From NCBI GenBank assembly GCA_016284175.1, contig JAEEOJ010000031.1:1-64000 (forward strand): a stretch of 64,000 nucleotides of DNA. The letters run 5' to 3'. Below the pieces are notes generated by a model. It did no database searches and had not been told where the DNA came from. It saw nothing but the letters and a program-made list of their open reading frames with translations. Shown piece by piece: positions 27,441-36,535 of the stretch. The position numbers and the translations under genes are program-made. Position 1 is the stretch's first letter. Each line of letters starts with the position of its first letter. The DNA comes from Lachnospiraceae bacterium. Lineage in GTDB: Bacteria; Bacillota; Clostridia; Lachnospirales; Lachnospiraceae.

Positions 27441-28091
27441 TCAGTCAATCAGTAAAAGAGACGTAAACTTTCTGTCAAAAGTAAATTCCGACACTTCCTT
27501 TGCAAACGAAATAAGTTCATTCTCGCTCTCTTCTGACAGTTTAAATGAAAAGACTTTGTTAACGGGCGATTCGATTATAAAATTTACCGCCTTAATCACT
27601 CCGGGTGCGAATCTGTTTTCATCCGGAGGCGGAAGTTCACCGTTTAACTGAATGGCTTTTATCTCAAACACCGCTCTTGTGAATTTGAGTGAATGTATCG
27701 GATTTTCAAGCACTCTCACGCCCTGATATAACAATCGTAAAAGATCCGCATCATCATTGTTTTCTCTCGAATAATAATCCGCTATCTCAAGGAAATACAT
27801 TCCGTAATAAGCCATTGTGATATCGGACCTCATGCCTTCAAAATAATCGTCTATAAAAGCTTCTCTTAATGAATAAGCACTTCTTCCGGCAAACAAAGTA
27901 AATCTTCCGAAAGCAAACGGATTGGTTGCTGCCGAAAGAATTGAGTTCTGTCTCCTTGCGCCTTTTGCAAAAACAGAGATTTTTCCTTTTTCTTTTGTGA
28001 GAATTACAACTCTTCTGTCAAATTCCCCGCTCGGTTCCTGTTTTATAACCATTCCGGTCACAGACAAAAGATTATCAGAAAGATTATTCAT
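27441..28091 (-). CDS. recO: DNA repair protein RecO
   Basis: 216 residues, slightly short of the 240-250 usual for RecO, which loads RecA with RecR at gaps. The N-terminal OB-fold is clear (VTGMVIKQEPSGEFDRRVVILTKEKGKISVFAKGARR in the first 45 residues; key part GKISVFAKGARR). The helical C-terminus lacks the CxxC...CxxC zinc finger of the E. coli/Deinococcus type; the region reads NGELPPPDENRFAPG instead. I believe this loss is common in Lachnospiraceae. It overlaps the end of era by eight bases. Confidence 0.9.
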   Translation of the reverse strand: MNNLSDNLLSVTGMVIKQEPSGEFDRRVVILTKEKGKISVFAKGARRQNSILSAATNPFAFGRFTLFAGRSAYSLREAFIDDYFEGMRSDITMAYYGMYFLEIADYYSRENNDDADLLRLLYQGVRVLENPIHSLKFTRAVFEIKAIQLNGELPPPDENRFAPGVIKAVNFIIESPVNKVFSFKLSEESENELISFAKEVSEFTFDRKFTSLLLID

Positions 28092-28989
28092 CCTTATCCT
28101 CAGATATAAATCCGAAATTCTTTAAAAGAAACTCCGAGTCTCTCCAGTTTTCTTTAGTTTTGACAAAAAGTTTTAAATTAACTTTTTTATCAACCATCTT
28201 TTCAATATCGATTCTGGCCATAGAGCCTATTTCTTTTATCTTCGATGCGCCCTTGCCTATTATCATACCCTTGTGTGTGTCTCTTTCACAGATAATGCTG
28301 GCTTCAATATCGCAGACATTTTTCGAAAAGCTCATTGTTTCAATAACAACTGCAATTCCGTGAGGGATTTCATCACCCAGGCATCTTAAACACTTTTCTC
28401 TGATAATCTCTGATACAATCTGTCTCTCCGGCTGATCTGTCAGAGTCTCGGGATCATAAAAGAAAGGTCCTTCGGGAATGAATTTTTCCAGCACTTCAAG
28501 AAGTGTATCCATATTCTTGCCGTTCTTGGCCGAAAGGGGAATTACATCCGCAAAATCCATCTGTTTGGAAAAGAGTTCGATTGCTTTGAAAACCTTTTCT
28601 TTTTCGTACTTGTCAGTCTTTGTTAAAACAAGTATTACCGGAATACTTACAGTACGCAAAAGAGAGAGGATGTTTTCATCCTGCTCTCCCAAATGAGGGT
28701 CTGCCTCTGTTAAATAGAGGCAGACATCCGATTCATTAAATGTTCTTTTTGCTGCAGATACCATGCTTTCGCCGAGTTTGTTCTTCGCTTTGTGAAGTCC
28801 CGGTGTATCTACAAAGACCATCTGTACATTGCCCTTTGTATACACAGTCGAAATTCTGGTTCTGGTTGTCTGGGGTTTGCTCGATGTAATGGCAATTTTC
28901 TGACCGATGATTTTATTCATCAGTGTACTCTTACCTACATTGGGTCTGCCGATAATCGATACAAATCCGGATTTAGTTTTATTTTCCAT
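28084..28989 (-). CDS. era: GTPase Era
   Basis: 301 residues: GTPase domain with G1 GRPNVGKSTLMN, G3 DTPGLHKAKN and G4 LTKTDKYE, then a C-terminal KH domain (MIIGKGASKIKEIGSMARIDIEKM, key part IGKGASKIKEIG). Era binds the 3' end of 16S rRNA and assists late 30S maturation. It follows the DUF4349 gene by twelve bases and precedes recO, a normal clostridial pairing. GGAG lies before the ATG. Confidence 0.97.
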   Translation of the reverse strand: MENKTKSGFVSIIGRPNVGKSTLMNKIIGQKIAITSSKPQTTRTRISTVYTKGNVQMVFVDTPGLHKAKNKLGESMVSAAKRTFNESDVCLYLTEADPHLGEQDENILSLLRTVSIPVILVLTKTDKYEKEKVFKAIELFSKQMDFADVIPLSAKNGKNMDTLLEVLEKFIPEGPFFYDPETLTDQPERQIVSEIIREKCLRCLGDEIPHGIAVVIETMSFSKNVCDIEASIICERDTHKGMIIGKGASKIKEIGSMARIDIEKMVDKKVNLKLFVKTKENWRDSEFLLKNFGFISEDKDE

Positions 28990-29001
28990 GTTACTCCGAT
29001 T

Positions 29002-30180
29002 TTATTGCTTTTCTTCGGTTTTAACTTCTTCTTTCTTATCTTCTGCTTTGGCTTCTTCTTTCTTTTCTTCGGCTTCAACCTTTTCAGCTACCGTAGCAAG
29101 TTTTTCTTTATCTTTCTTAACCTTTTCAAGATAAGCCTGATCTTTTTTTGCTTTCTTTTTTGCTACTTTTACGATGATAAGTACAATGATAAAGATAATT
29201 ACTACAGGTATAGCGAGGCAAAGGAGTCCGCGGATGATGTAAGGAAGGTTGACGATAAGTCTGATAAAGAAATCTCTTGTATCAACTAATACATCCTTAA
29301 CACTTGTAGCAAAGCCTTCTTTAAGTTCCTGTCCGGGGGTCTTCTCTTCAATTACTGTAGGTGTAAGAACCTTAACTTCGTTAATGTTGAAATTAACTGT
29401 AGCGTAATCAACAAGATCATCATAAACTCTTAAAGAAGATTCCATTGATTCGATATTGTATCTTACTTCTGTAAGTCTCTGTGTAAGGTATGTGATATCT
29501 TCGATTGTTTCAGCTTTTTCAAGAAGAGCAAGTAAGCTTTCCTGCTCAGCCTTGTACATTTCTTTTTTGCTTTCGGTATCAACATAACTTAAGGTTACGT
29601 CTCTGGTGGATGTAGTCTTCTGCGTTACATTTCCTATACCTGAAACATTATTTACAAAGCCTTCCAAAGCGGTATCCGGAACACGAACGGTAATTGTAGC
29701 GTATTTGCTCTGATTGGAATTGTTGTAAAGACTTCCATTATAAGAATATTCACTTTCAATGTATCCGCCGACCGAATTGATCTGATTGCGAAGGTTTGCA
29801 ATAGTTTCATCAAAGCTTACAGTTTCTATTGTCATATCAACAGTCTTAATAAGCTTTCTGTTCTGAGCTACCGAAGCATTAGCCTGAGTCTCGCTAATCG
29901 GTGTAGACATATTACCAACGCTGTAACTGCCTTCTTCATCATATAATTCAGCTTCAGTCGCATACTCATAATCATCATAATAATCAGCTCCAGTCGCATA
30001 CTCATAATCATCATAATAATCATAGGATGCACCGGCTGTCGCAGGTGCAGCTTCGTTTAATGCATATTTTGCAAGTGAAGTTTCAGAAGTGTTATTACCT
30101 CCACATGCAACCATCGTTGAAGCCATAGCAATCATTGCGCCTGTCACAGATAATTTTTTAATCAGTTCACTTTTCTTCAT
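29002..30180 (-). CDS. DUF4349-type lipoprotein with tandem repeats
   Basis: 392 residues from the ATG at 30180, which has GGAGG; the longer frame to 30240 has no such site. The signal peptide ends with lipobox MVAC. A Tyr/Asp/Glu-rich stretch with two copies of YYDDYEYAT(G/E)A follows (a 36-base tandem duplication, about 29955-30022). The DUF4349-like domain (about 105-300) contains a coiled-coil pair around YKAEQESLLALLEKAETIEDI. Then comes a membrane helix (about 325-350) and a Lys/Glu-rich cytoplasmic tail. The function of DUF4349 is unknown; the fold suggests a surface or envelope protein. It is first in the gene row before era-recO. Confidence 0.8.
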   Translation of the reverse strand: MKKSELIKKLSVTGAMIAMASTMVACGGNNTSETSLAKYALNEAAPATAGASYDYYDDYEYATGADYYDDYEYATEAELYDEEGSYSVGNMSTPISETQANASVAQNRKLIKTVDMTIETVSFDETIANLRNQINSVGGYIESEYSYNGSLYNNSNQSKYATITVRVPDTALEGFVNNVSGIGNVTQKTTSTRDVTLSYVDTESKKEMYKAEQESLLALLEKAETIEDITYLTQRLTEVRYNIESMESSLRVYDDLVDYATVNFNINEVKVLTPTVIEEKTPGQELKEGFATSVKDVLVDTRDFFIRLIVNLPYIIRGLLCLAIPVVIIFIIVLIIVKVAKKKAKKDQAYLEKVKKDKEKLATVAEKVEAEEKKEEAKAEDKKEEVKTEEKQ

Positions 30181-30284
30181 AATCTTTTCCTCCGTTAAAT
30201 TTCCGATAATCTCCGAAATTTTATTAATCGTTTGATACATACACGAAATTAAAGCTATTATTTATGGGAAAATCTTAAAATTTT

Positions 30285-33200
30285 TTATACGAGATTTAAA
30301 ACCTTGTCAAATAAGCCTTCGTTTTCCTTGATTTTACCTTCTGCTCCGACTACACAGATGTACTCTTTTTCAAATGCTGCTTTTATTCTTTCAGCAAGTT
30401 CTCTGATATCTTCCATGCTGCAGGATAAAATCTCGTCTCTGGCCTTCTGTCTGTCTTTCTCTTCAACACCGATCAAGAAGTAAACACAGTTTGCTTTACC
30501 TTCCGTAGATGCCGTCTGAGGCACATCTATATCGGAAATAGCACCTATTATAAACTGATTCATCTGTCTTTCGCTGCATTCGAAGTTTTCAACATAGTCA
30601 GCAAGTTCTCTGTAAATACGAAGCGTATTGTTTATATGAGGGTCTCTGTATGATACCAGTGAGCAAAGTCCCGAAATCGTAAAATTAGCAAAACATCCGT
30701 ATGCACCGCCCTCAACTCTGACATTGTTCCAGAGATAATCATAAGCCATTATCGTTCTTAAAACATTGAAAGCGCCTGTATATTTATATCCCTTGGAAAT
30801 ATATTCACCGGACATTGCAACGAACTGAACCTGTCCGGGGAATATAAATGCTTCGTTTCCTTCATTGCAGTCAACTTCGATTGAACTCTTTTCAATCTCG
30901 CCTGTGTAAAGACGGTCGATAAAGGCTTTGAGTTCTTCATCAAGTTCATTCTGTTTATCCAAAGGTGATGTCAGATTAATAAAAAGATTTTCTTTTCTTA
31001 AAATCACCGGTAAAAGATACTTAAATTCTTCAATTATCTTTATTAATGAATTATCTTTATCTTTTTCAAGCTCAGAGATAAATTTAACGGCATCCATACC
31101 AATGGATATGTCATTTATCTTAAACATCTTGTCAAAGTACGAAGTTGCTCTTGTAAGTGCAACTGTATGCGGTGAGGATATTAACATACTCTCGCCCTGT
31201 GACTTAAGTTCAGACAAATACTCTCCGATTTTTTCTTTATCATCGAGAACACTGTTAAAAAGAACATCCGAAAGCAGTTCAAATACTTTCTTTTTGTTTT
31301 CATACAGGAACTTGATATTTATTTCAAAGAATGATTTCATTTCACCTGTTTTTATATTTCTGCAGGTGTTAAATGACATATTCATTCCGCCTGTATTAAG
31401 CTTTATTTCATTCGACAGCTCGCCGTAACTTAAATTCTTTGTATCGAGTCTGGCAAGCATATTCGCAAGCAGAGGCATGTATCTTATATGTTCAAGCGAA
31501 ATCGAATTGACATCAAAAAGTAATGTAAGATAAGCGATACCTGATGTGAAGATATCCTGCTTTAAAAAATTAACGCCTTCCAGATCATACAGTTTGTTCT
31601 TGTCAGGTCTGGTTTCTTTTTTAATATCCGAAACCTTTAAGAGTTTAATCTTTTCAAGATCTTCCTGCTTATCCGGAGTTTTCTGATACTCCTTTAAAGC
31701 CTTTGTATCTTCAACTATTTTTTCTATTTCTTCTTTTGAAAGACTTTCCTTCTTTGCTTTTAATGCATCCGCAAGTTCACTCTCTTTCTTAAGAGTAAGA
31801 CCTTTTACGGGAACGCCCATACAGAAGATACAGTGGTTGTTTTCAAGGAAATATTTTTTAAGCAGCTTTTCAAAATAGTCTGTTTCAACCGCTTCTTTTA
31901 ATTTCTTATAGGTCTCAAGGCTTTCCATATGGTAAAGTGCAAGATAATCATCGTATAGCCATGACTCTAAAAGATCTAATCCGTAAGCAAGTCCCTTGGG
32001 AATACGTCCGAAATCTGCTTCCCTGTATTTAAACTCTTCTCTCACAAGAAATGCTAAAAGAGTCTTCTTATCAAAGCCTTCGCGAACTGTTCTTTCAAGC
32101 TCATCGTTAATAATTCTTAAAAACTCATCCTTATCTTCTTTATTGGCACCTTTAGCATAAAAGCCGAAAAGATTCTGCTTAATAGAACAGTCACTGGAAG
32201 CATATACTTCATCACCTATTCCTGCATCAAGCAAAGCTTTTCTTAAAGGCGCTGCGGGATTGCCGCTGAATGCGTATTCGAACGCTCTTAAAACAATCGG
32301 CAGTTCCTTATCCGAATAATCCGAAAAGCAGTAAGTAAGATTAAGATATGTCTTATCTTCATCGTCTTCGTTTTCCGTCAAAGGATACTCGATAACGGCC
32401 TCTCTTCTTTCATTAAAAGGCTCCTGAGTGGAAATATTCGAAGAAACTTCTATCTGCTCGTATTTGGATAAATACTCTTTGTCGATATATTCAAGTCTTT
32501 CAGCCATATCACAGTTTCCGTAGAGGAAAATGTAGCTGTTTGAAGGATGATAATATTTAGAATGAAAATCAAGGAAATCTTCGTATGTTAAATCGGGAAT
32601 AACATCCGGATCTCCGCCGGATTCAACACCGTAAGGTGTATCTGGGAAAATCGAATTCATTATCTGACGTTCAACTATATCGTCAGGATCAGAGAAAGCA
32701 CCCTTCATTTCCGAATAAACAACACCATTTATGGTCAGTTCATCATCAGCATTTTCAAGTTCGTAATGCCAGCCTTCCTGTCTGAAGATCTTTTCTTCCT
32801 TGTAGATGTTAGGATGAAAAACAGCATCAAGATAAACATCCATTAAGTTCTTAAAATCAAAATCATTGCAGCTTGCAACGGGATAAACAGTCTTATCCGG
32901 ATATGTCATTGCATTTAAAAATGTATTGAGACTTCCTTTGCAAAGCTCAACAAACGGATCTTTTATGGGATATTTATCGCTTCCGCAAAGCACGGTATGC
33001 TCTACAATGTGAGCAACACCTGTCGAATCCTTCGGAGGTGTTCTGAAACCAATGTAAAAGACTTTGTTTTCTTCTTCATTGGGCATCACAACAACTCTCG
33101 CACCGGTTCTTTTATGAGTTAAAACATATGCGTCGCTGTTAATATCACTTAAAAATTTATGCTCTTTTATTTCATAAGTCTGAAGTTCTTCAAGCTTCAT
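30285..33200 (-). CDS. M16C zinc peptidase, presequence-protease-like
   Basis: 971 residues, the length of PreP/insulinase-type single-chain M16C peptidases, which close around and cut short unfolded peptides. The inverted zinc motif HxxEH is at H64-E67-H68 (VAHIVEHTVLCGS), with the downstream glutamate in NGVVYSEMKGAF. The second, inactive half and a helical hinge follow (about 470-560). No signal peptide is present, so it is likely a cytoplasmic oligopeptidase. AAAGGAG precedes the ATG. It stands alone between terminators. Confidence 0.9.
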   Translation of the reverse strand: MKLEELQTYEIKEHKFLSDINSDAYVLTHKRTGARVVVMPNEEENKVFYIGFRTPPKDSTGVAHIVEHTVLCGSDKYPIKDPFVELCKGSLNTFLNAMTYPDKTVYPVASCNDFDFKNLMDVYLDAVFHPNIYKEEKIFRQEGWHYELENADDELTINGVVYSEMKGAFSDPDDIVERQIMNSIFPDTPYGVESGGDPDVIPDLTYEDFLDFHSKYYHPSNSYIFLYGNCDMAERLEYIDKEYLSKYEQIEVSSNISTQEPFNERREAVIEYPLTENEDDEDKTYLNLTYCFSDYSDKELPIVLRAFEYAFSGNPAAPLRKALLDAGIGDEVYASSDCSIKQNLFGFYAKGANKEDKDEFLRIINDELERTVREGFDKKTLLAFLVREEFKYREADFGRIPKGLAYGLDLLESWLYDDYLALYHMESLETYKKLKEAVETDYFEKLLKKYFLENNHCIFCMGVPVKGLTLKKESELADALKAKKESLSKEEIEKIVEDTKALKEYQKTPDKQEDLEKIKLLKVSDIKKETRPDKNKLYDLEGVNFLKQDIFTSGIAYLTLLFDVNSISLEHIRYMPLLANMLARLDTKNLSYGELSNEIKLNTGGMNMSFNTCRNIKTGEMKSFFEINIKFLYENKKKVFELLSDVLFNSVLDDKEKIGEYLSELKSQGESMLISSPHTVALTRATSYFDKMFKINDISIGMDAVKFISELEKDKDNSLIKIIEEFKYLLPVILRKENLFINLTSPLDKQNELDEELKAFIDRLYTGEIEKSSIEVDCNEGNEAFIFPGQVQFVAMSGEYISKGYKYTGAFNVLRTIMAYDYLWNNVRVEGGAYGCFANFTISGLCSLVSYRDPHINNTLRIYRELADYVENFECSERQMNQFIIGAISDIDVPQTASTEGKANCVYFLIGVEEKDRQKARDEILSCSMEDIRELAERIKAAFEKEYICVVGAEGKIKENEGLFDKVLNLV

Positions 33201-33222
33201 AAAATCCTTCTCCTTTAAAAAG

Positions 33223-33242
33223 CGGAGAGATTGCTCTCTCCG
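33223..33242 (-). terminator. Intrinsic terminator after the EAL gene
   Basis: Stem CGGAGAG (33223-33229) with CTCTCCG (33236-33242), six-base loop, then CTTTTT on the minus strand. Confidence 0.85.
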
Positions 33243-33274
33243 TATTTTATTAGGTATTTAAATCCGAGTTTAAT

Positions 33275-36070
33275 TTACATTACATTATCAAGTTCCTTGC
33301 AGTATTTAGGAATGTAAATGTAAATATTTTCAAACAGTTTGGAGGCAGTTGCCATATACTGGTACGAACCTTCTTCCGTTTCAATCTTCTTGTTATAGAA
33401 TTCGGTATCTGTAATAATCTTCTGGAATACAGGAACATCATACTGGTTAACGGGATCGGGCGAGTTGCCTAAATCCGCATAGATATTACCGCCTGTAATC
33501 TCAAGTCTGCCCTTCATACCGCCAAGGCTGACAGGATTTGCTGCAAGTAATACAACCTTATGAACACCGTTCTGGATTCTTGTCATGCCGTAGCCGTGAT
33601 ATGTTCCGATACCGCCGACTTCAGAGCCTTCAACATAGATAAATACCTGCTCAGCCGAGCTTCTGATATCCATATCTCCGTCAAGTGAACCGATACCCAT
33701 ACCGCTCATTGAATGTACGTTACATGATACAAATCCGGAATTGATGTAAATTCTTCCCTTACCATACTGCAGTACACCGATACCTGTAGCACGGCTTCCG
33801 GAAGCTTCAAGTTCTATATCTGCACTGGTATTGATTTCTACCCTGCCTTCCATGGAACCGATACCGATTGCATCGGCACCCGAGGCTGAAATAGCCACAT
33901 GGGACTGATTGACAATAATCTGTGTATATCCCTGAAGCGAACCTATTCCGACTACTCTTGAACCGTTTACGATGATTTCAACATTACCGGAATCAAGCTT
34001 AATCTTGGAATTTTCATCAGCAAGATAACCGCCGATTGCAAATGCCTGATCAGAGTTGGCTTCAATTCTAAGTGTACCTGTACCTTCGAAACTGATATCT
34101 CCGTAAGGTGTCTTTTCATCAGAACCGGTACCGATACCGATACCGTTGTTGTGATCAACTCTGATGGTAAGATTACCCTTGCCCTGGATGATGAGTCTCG
34201 ATGTGGAAGGAACTTTGATACCTTCATAAGAGAATATGTTGTTACCCTCAAGAGTAAGTGTAACAAATGAATTCTCACCGATTTCAATGGTAGGATTGTT
34301 TCTTCCTCGTATATTAACATCCTTAAGATTGATAATGGTTTCTTTATTATCGGGAACCTTAATGGACATGTTAACTTCTTTTTTGCTCTTAAGTCCGACA
34401 AGATTAACCGAAGGCTGTTCGACGATAATCTGTGAATAGAAATCGAGAGCAAGGTTGATAAGAGAAACCGTCTCGAAATTGCCGGGTGTATAGGACTTGT
34501 TTTCAAGAGCAAGCTTGGCGAGTTTAAGGTTGATGGCCATAATCTCGTCTTCTATTTCAGATGAAATCGAATCTGCTATAACGCTGTTGGGACGTCCTGT
34601 ATAGAAGCCCTGGATTAAGTGACAGCCAAGTTGGATAACCATCTGAAGTTCATCGGGAGTTTCAACGCCTTCTGCAAGAATCTTCATGCCATGATTGTTG
34701 CCGAACGAAATTGTATTGGAAACAATCTGCTGTTTTCTCGAGTCTGTATCGATACCCATGATGATGGAATGGTCAATCTTGATATAATGCGGCGAGTTAT
34801 TAAGAAGCGTGGATGCATTCGAATAACCTGTACCGTAATCATCAAGTGCAAGTTCACATCCGGACTTCTTCATGTACTTGTGTACCGTCTCGCATGAATC
34901 TTCTGACTGCATACCGTTTTCGGTAATCTCTATAACGAGGTTTTTCATAACGTCCTTGTATTGAACATACAAATCGTTAAACTCGTCTTCTTTTATGATA
35001 ACTGTGGGAATTGAGTTAATGAAAAGCTTGCGGTTTTCGAAAATCGATGCATTCTCATTCATAATCTTAAGTACGTTAAAGAATGTATAATGCTCCACTT
35101 CGTAAAGTCTGTCGTTTCGCTCAGCCATTTCAAGAACGTCAACAGGCGAGAAACCGATTTCCTTGTTGGTTCTCATAAGTGCTTCATAAGCATAAATCTT
35201 ACCTGTTTTGGCAGATACGATAGGCTGGAAATTATACTGAAGTTCATTGCCGTCAAGAATCTTTTTAATCTTGTCGTTTCTTAAGTACTCTGTTTCCTGA
35301 CGCTTTAAGGCATCCTGTGAGAAGTAATGAGGCTCGCTCTTTGAGAACATGGATGCTTCCATTGCAGCGAATCCTGCATATGTTAAAAGATCTTCATAGA
35401 TTTTACCCTGGCTGGAAGATGCATAACCACAGTAAACACAGAAGTTTTCGGATGATGGCAAATGAAGAAGAATCGCATTGATCTCATCCATAAGGTTCTT
35501 ATGGTAAGTCTGGATATCTTTTAACTCGACTTCATTGGTCATAACCAGAAATTCATGTCCGGATTTACAGCCTAAAGTTACGAATCTTTCGCCCATTCGT
35601 TTCTGATACATCTTAAATACTTCGCCGATTTCCGCTTTAATATCAGCCGCTTTCTGTGAACCCACGAAATGACGGAGATGTTCAAGACCTTCTATTTCAA
35701 AAATTGCCAGATAAACATCGGACATTGAAATAGCAAGCTGCTGTATGGCCTTATCCGAAAACGTATCAAGATAAAGCAGACCCGTCTCGGGATCTACATC
35801 AGCAGAATCTGTGATATTTAAGAAAATGGGTAAATCTTCTCTCTGAAAGGCCTTTACCATTTTAAACGCAATGAAAAGACCGACAATAAAGAATGCTGCT
35901 CCCAGTATGAAATATGCGAGTGCAAACCAGGTAAGTCTGAAGAATGCATAAATATAATATGCGCCTACTGCAAATAAAAGAAAGGCAAGCACTATAAAAA
36001 TATTCTCGATAATGAGAAAATATCGTATTTTTTTATATCCGCTGACCTTCTTGTCCTGTTCTAAATCCAT
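33275..36070 (-). CDS. Two-TM, degenerate GGDEF, EAL phosphodiesterase fused to a beta-solenoid
   Basis: 931 residues. Two membrane helices (about 18-43 and 46-70) are followed by a GGDEF-like domain (about 95-255) whose signature is SGHEF (170-174), so cyclase activity is unlikely. The EAL domain (about 275-505) looks active: EAL at 296-298, EITEN, DDYGTGYSN (410-418), KID, AEGVE and QGF. The last part (about 580-870) is a beta-rich array with eight G(I/L)G or similar turns spaced near 28 residues, resembling a right-handed beta-solenoid of carbohydrate-domain type. All three domains should lie in the cytoplasm. It has its own promoter and terminator. Confidence 0.85.
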   Translation of the reverse strand: MDLEQDKKVSGYKKIRYFLIIENIFIVLAFLLFAVGAYYIYAFFRLTWFALAYFILGAAFFIVGLFIAFKMVKAFQREDLPIFLNITDSADVDPETGLLYLDTFSDKAIQQLAISMSDVYLAIFEIEGLEHLRHFVGSQKAADIKAEIGEVFKMYQKRMGERFVTLGCKSGHEFLVMTNEVELKDIQTYHKNLMDEINAILLHLPSSENFCVYCGYASSSQGKIYEDLLTYAGFAAMEASMFSKSEPHYFSQDALKRQETEYLRNDKIKKILDGNELQYNFQPIVSAKTGKIYAYEALMRTNKEIGFSPVDVLEMAERNDRLYEVEHYTFFNVLKIMNENASIFENRKLFINSIPTVIIKEDEFNDLYVQYKDVMKNLVIEITENGMQSEDSCETVHKYMKKSGCELALDDYGTGYSNASTLLNNSPHYIKIDHSIIMGIDTDSRKQQIVSNTISFGNNHGMKILAEGVETPDELQMVIQLGCHLIQGFYTGRPNSVIADSISSEIEDEIMAINLKLAKLALENKSYTPGNFETVSLINLALDFYSQIIVEQPSVNLVGLKSKKEVNMSIKVPDNKETIINLKDVNIRGRNNPTIEIGENSFVTLTLEGNNIFSYEGIKVPSTSRLIIQGKGNLTIRVDHNNGIGIGTGSDEKTPYGDISFEGTGTLRIEANSDQAFAIGGYLADENSKIKLDSGNVEIIVNGSRVVGIGSLQGYTQIIVNQSHVAISASGADAIGIGSMEGRVEINTSADIELEASGSRATGIGVLQYGKGRIYINSGFVSCNVHSMSGMGIGSLDGDMDIRSSAEQVFIYVEGSEVGGIGTYHGYGMTRIQNGVHKVVLLAANPVSLGGMKGRLEITGGNIYADLGNSPDPVNQYDVPVFQKIITDTEFYNKKIETEEGSYQYMATASKLFENIYIYIPKYCKELDNVM

Positions 36071-36081
36071 AAATAATTATT

Positions 36082-36129
36082 CCCCATAGTTTGATATTTT
36101 ATTATACCAAAACTACGGGGAAAACACAA
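36082..36129 (-). promoter_or_regulatory. EAL-gene promoter inside a hairpin that covers the ribosome site
   Basis: TTGTGT (36124-36129), 17 bases, TATAAT (36101-36106) on the minus strand. The inverted repeat CCCCATAGTTT/AAACTACGGGG (36082-36092, 36110-36120) spans the -10 and the GGGG ribosome site. Transcripts from upstream would fold the whole hairpin and hide the site; transcripts from this promoter would lack one arm. Confidence 0.65.
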
Positions 36130-36130
36130 G

Positions 36131-36529
36131 TTAAGTCGAGAAAGCAAGAAGTGCTAATTTATTGAAAACTATTTCTTCGTCAAAATACTTTTCATCGGAC
36201 GAATGAAGCTCTAAGTATTCGTCTGCAGTAAGTGTTTTTGATTTGTAAACTTCCTTACCGTTCTTTTCGGAATATACGCCTACTTTGAATTTAAGTTTAA
36301 GCTGTTTTACAGCCTGATAAACAAAATCTTCGCTGTTTATGTTTGCAAGAAGATCGCAGATTTTTGCATTCCTCTGTTCTTCTTCTCCGAAAAACTTGTT
36401 AAACACAGCTTTGACCTTAAAAGGAACATCTTCGAATGCCATCAATTCGGCGACACTCATCTGTGCTCCGACATATATATGAGTCATATCCTGTACGACT
36501 GCTTTAAACTCTCTGTTAATCTGTTCCAT
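36131..36529 (-). CDS. Conserved-looking small protein, function unknown
   Basis: 132 residues, soluble, not recognised. There is no signal peptide or membrane helix; the protein is mixed charged, with KVKAVFNKFFGEEEQRNAK and a beta-like segment LKLKFKVGVYSEKNGKEVY. It starts six bases after the sigma-like gene with no visible Shine-Dalgarno site, so it must depend on translational coupling. That tight link suggests it works with the sigma-like protein, perhaps as a partner or anti-factor; this is inference from position only. Confidence 0.55.
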   Translation of the reverse strand: MEQINREFKAVVQDMTHIYVGAQMSVAELMAFEDVPFKVKAVFNKFFGEEEQRNAKICDLLANINSEDFVYQAVKQLKLKFKVGVYSEKNGKEVYKSKTLTADEYLELHSSDEKYFDEEIVFNKLALLAFST

Positions 36530-36535
36530 ATTTTT

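Noticed and set aside
27441..28091. recO as a pseudogene because it is short and lacks the zinc finger
   Set aside because: The frame is intact with clean start and stop, and loss of the zinc finger seems common in related bacteria.
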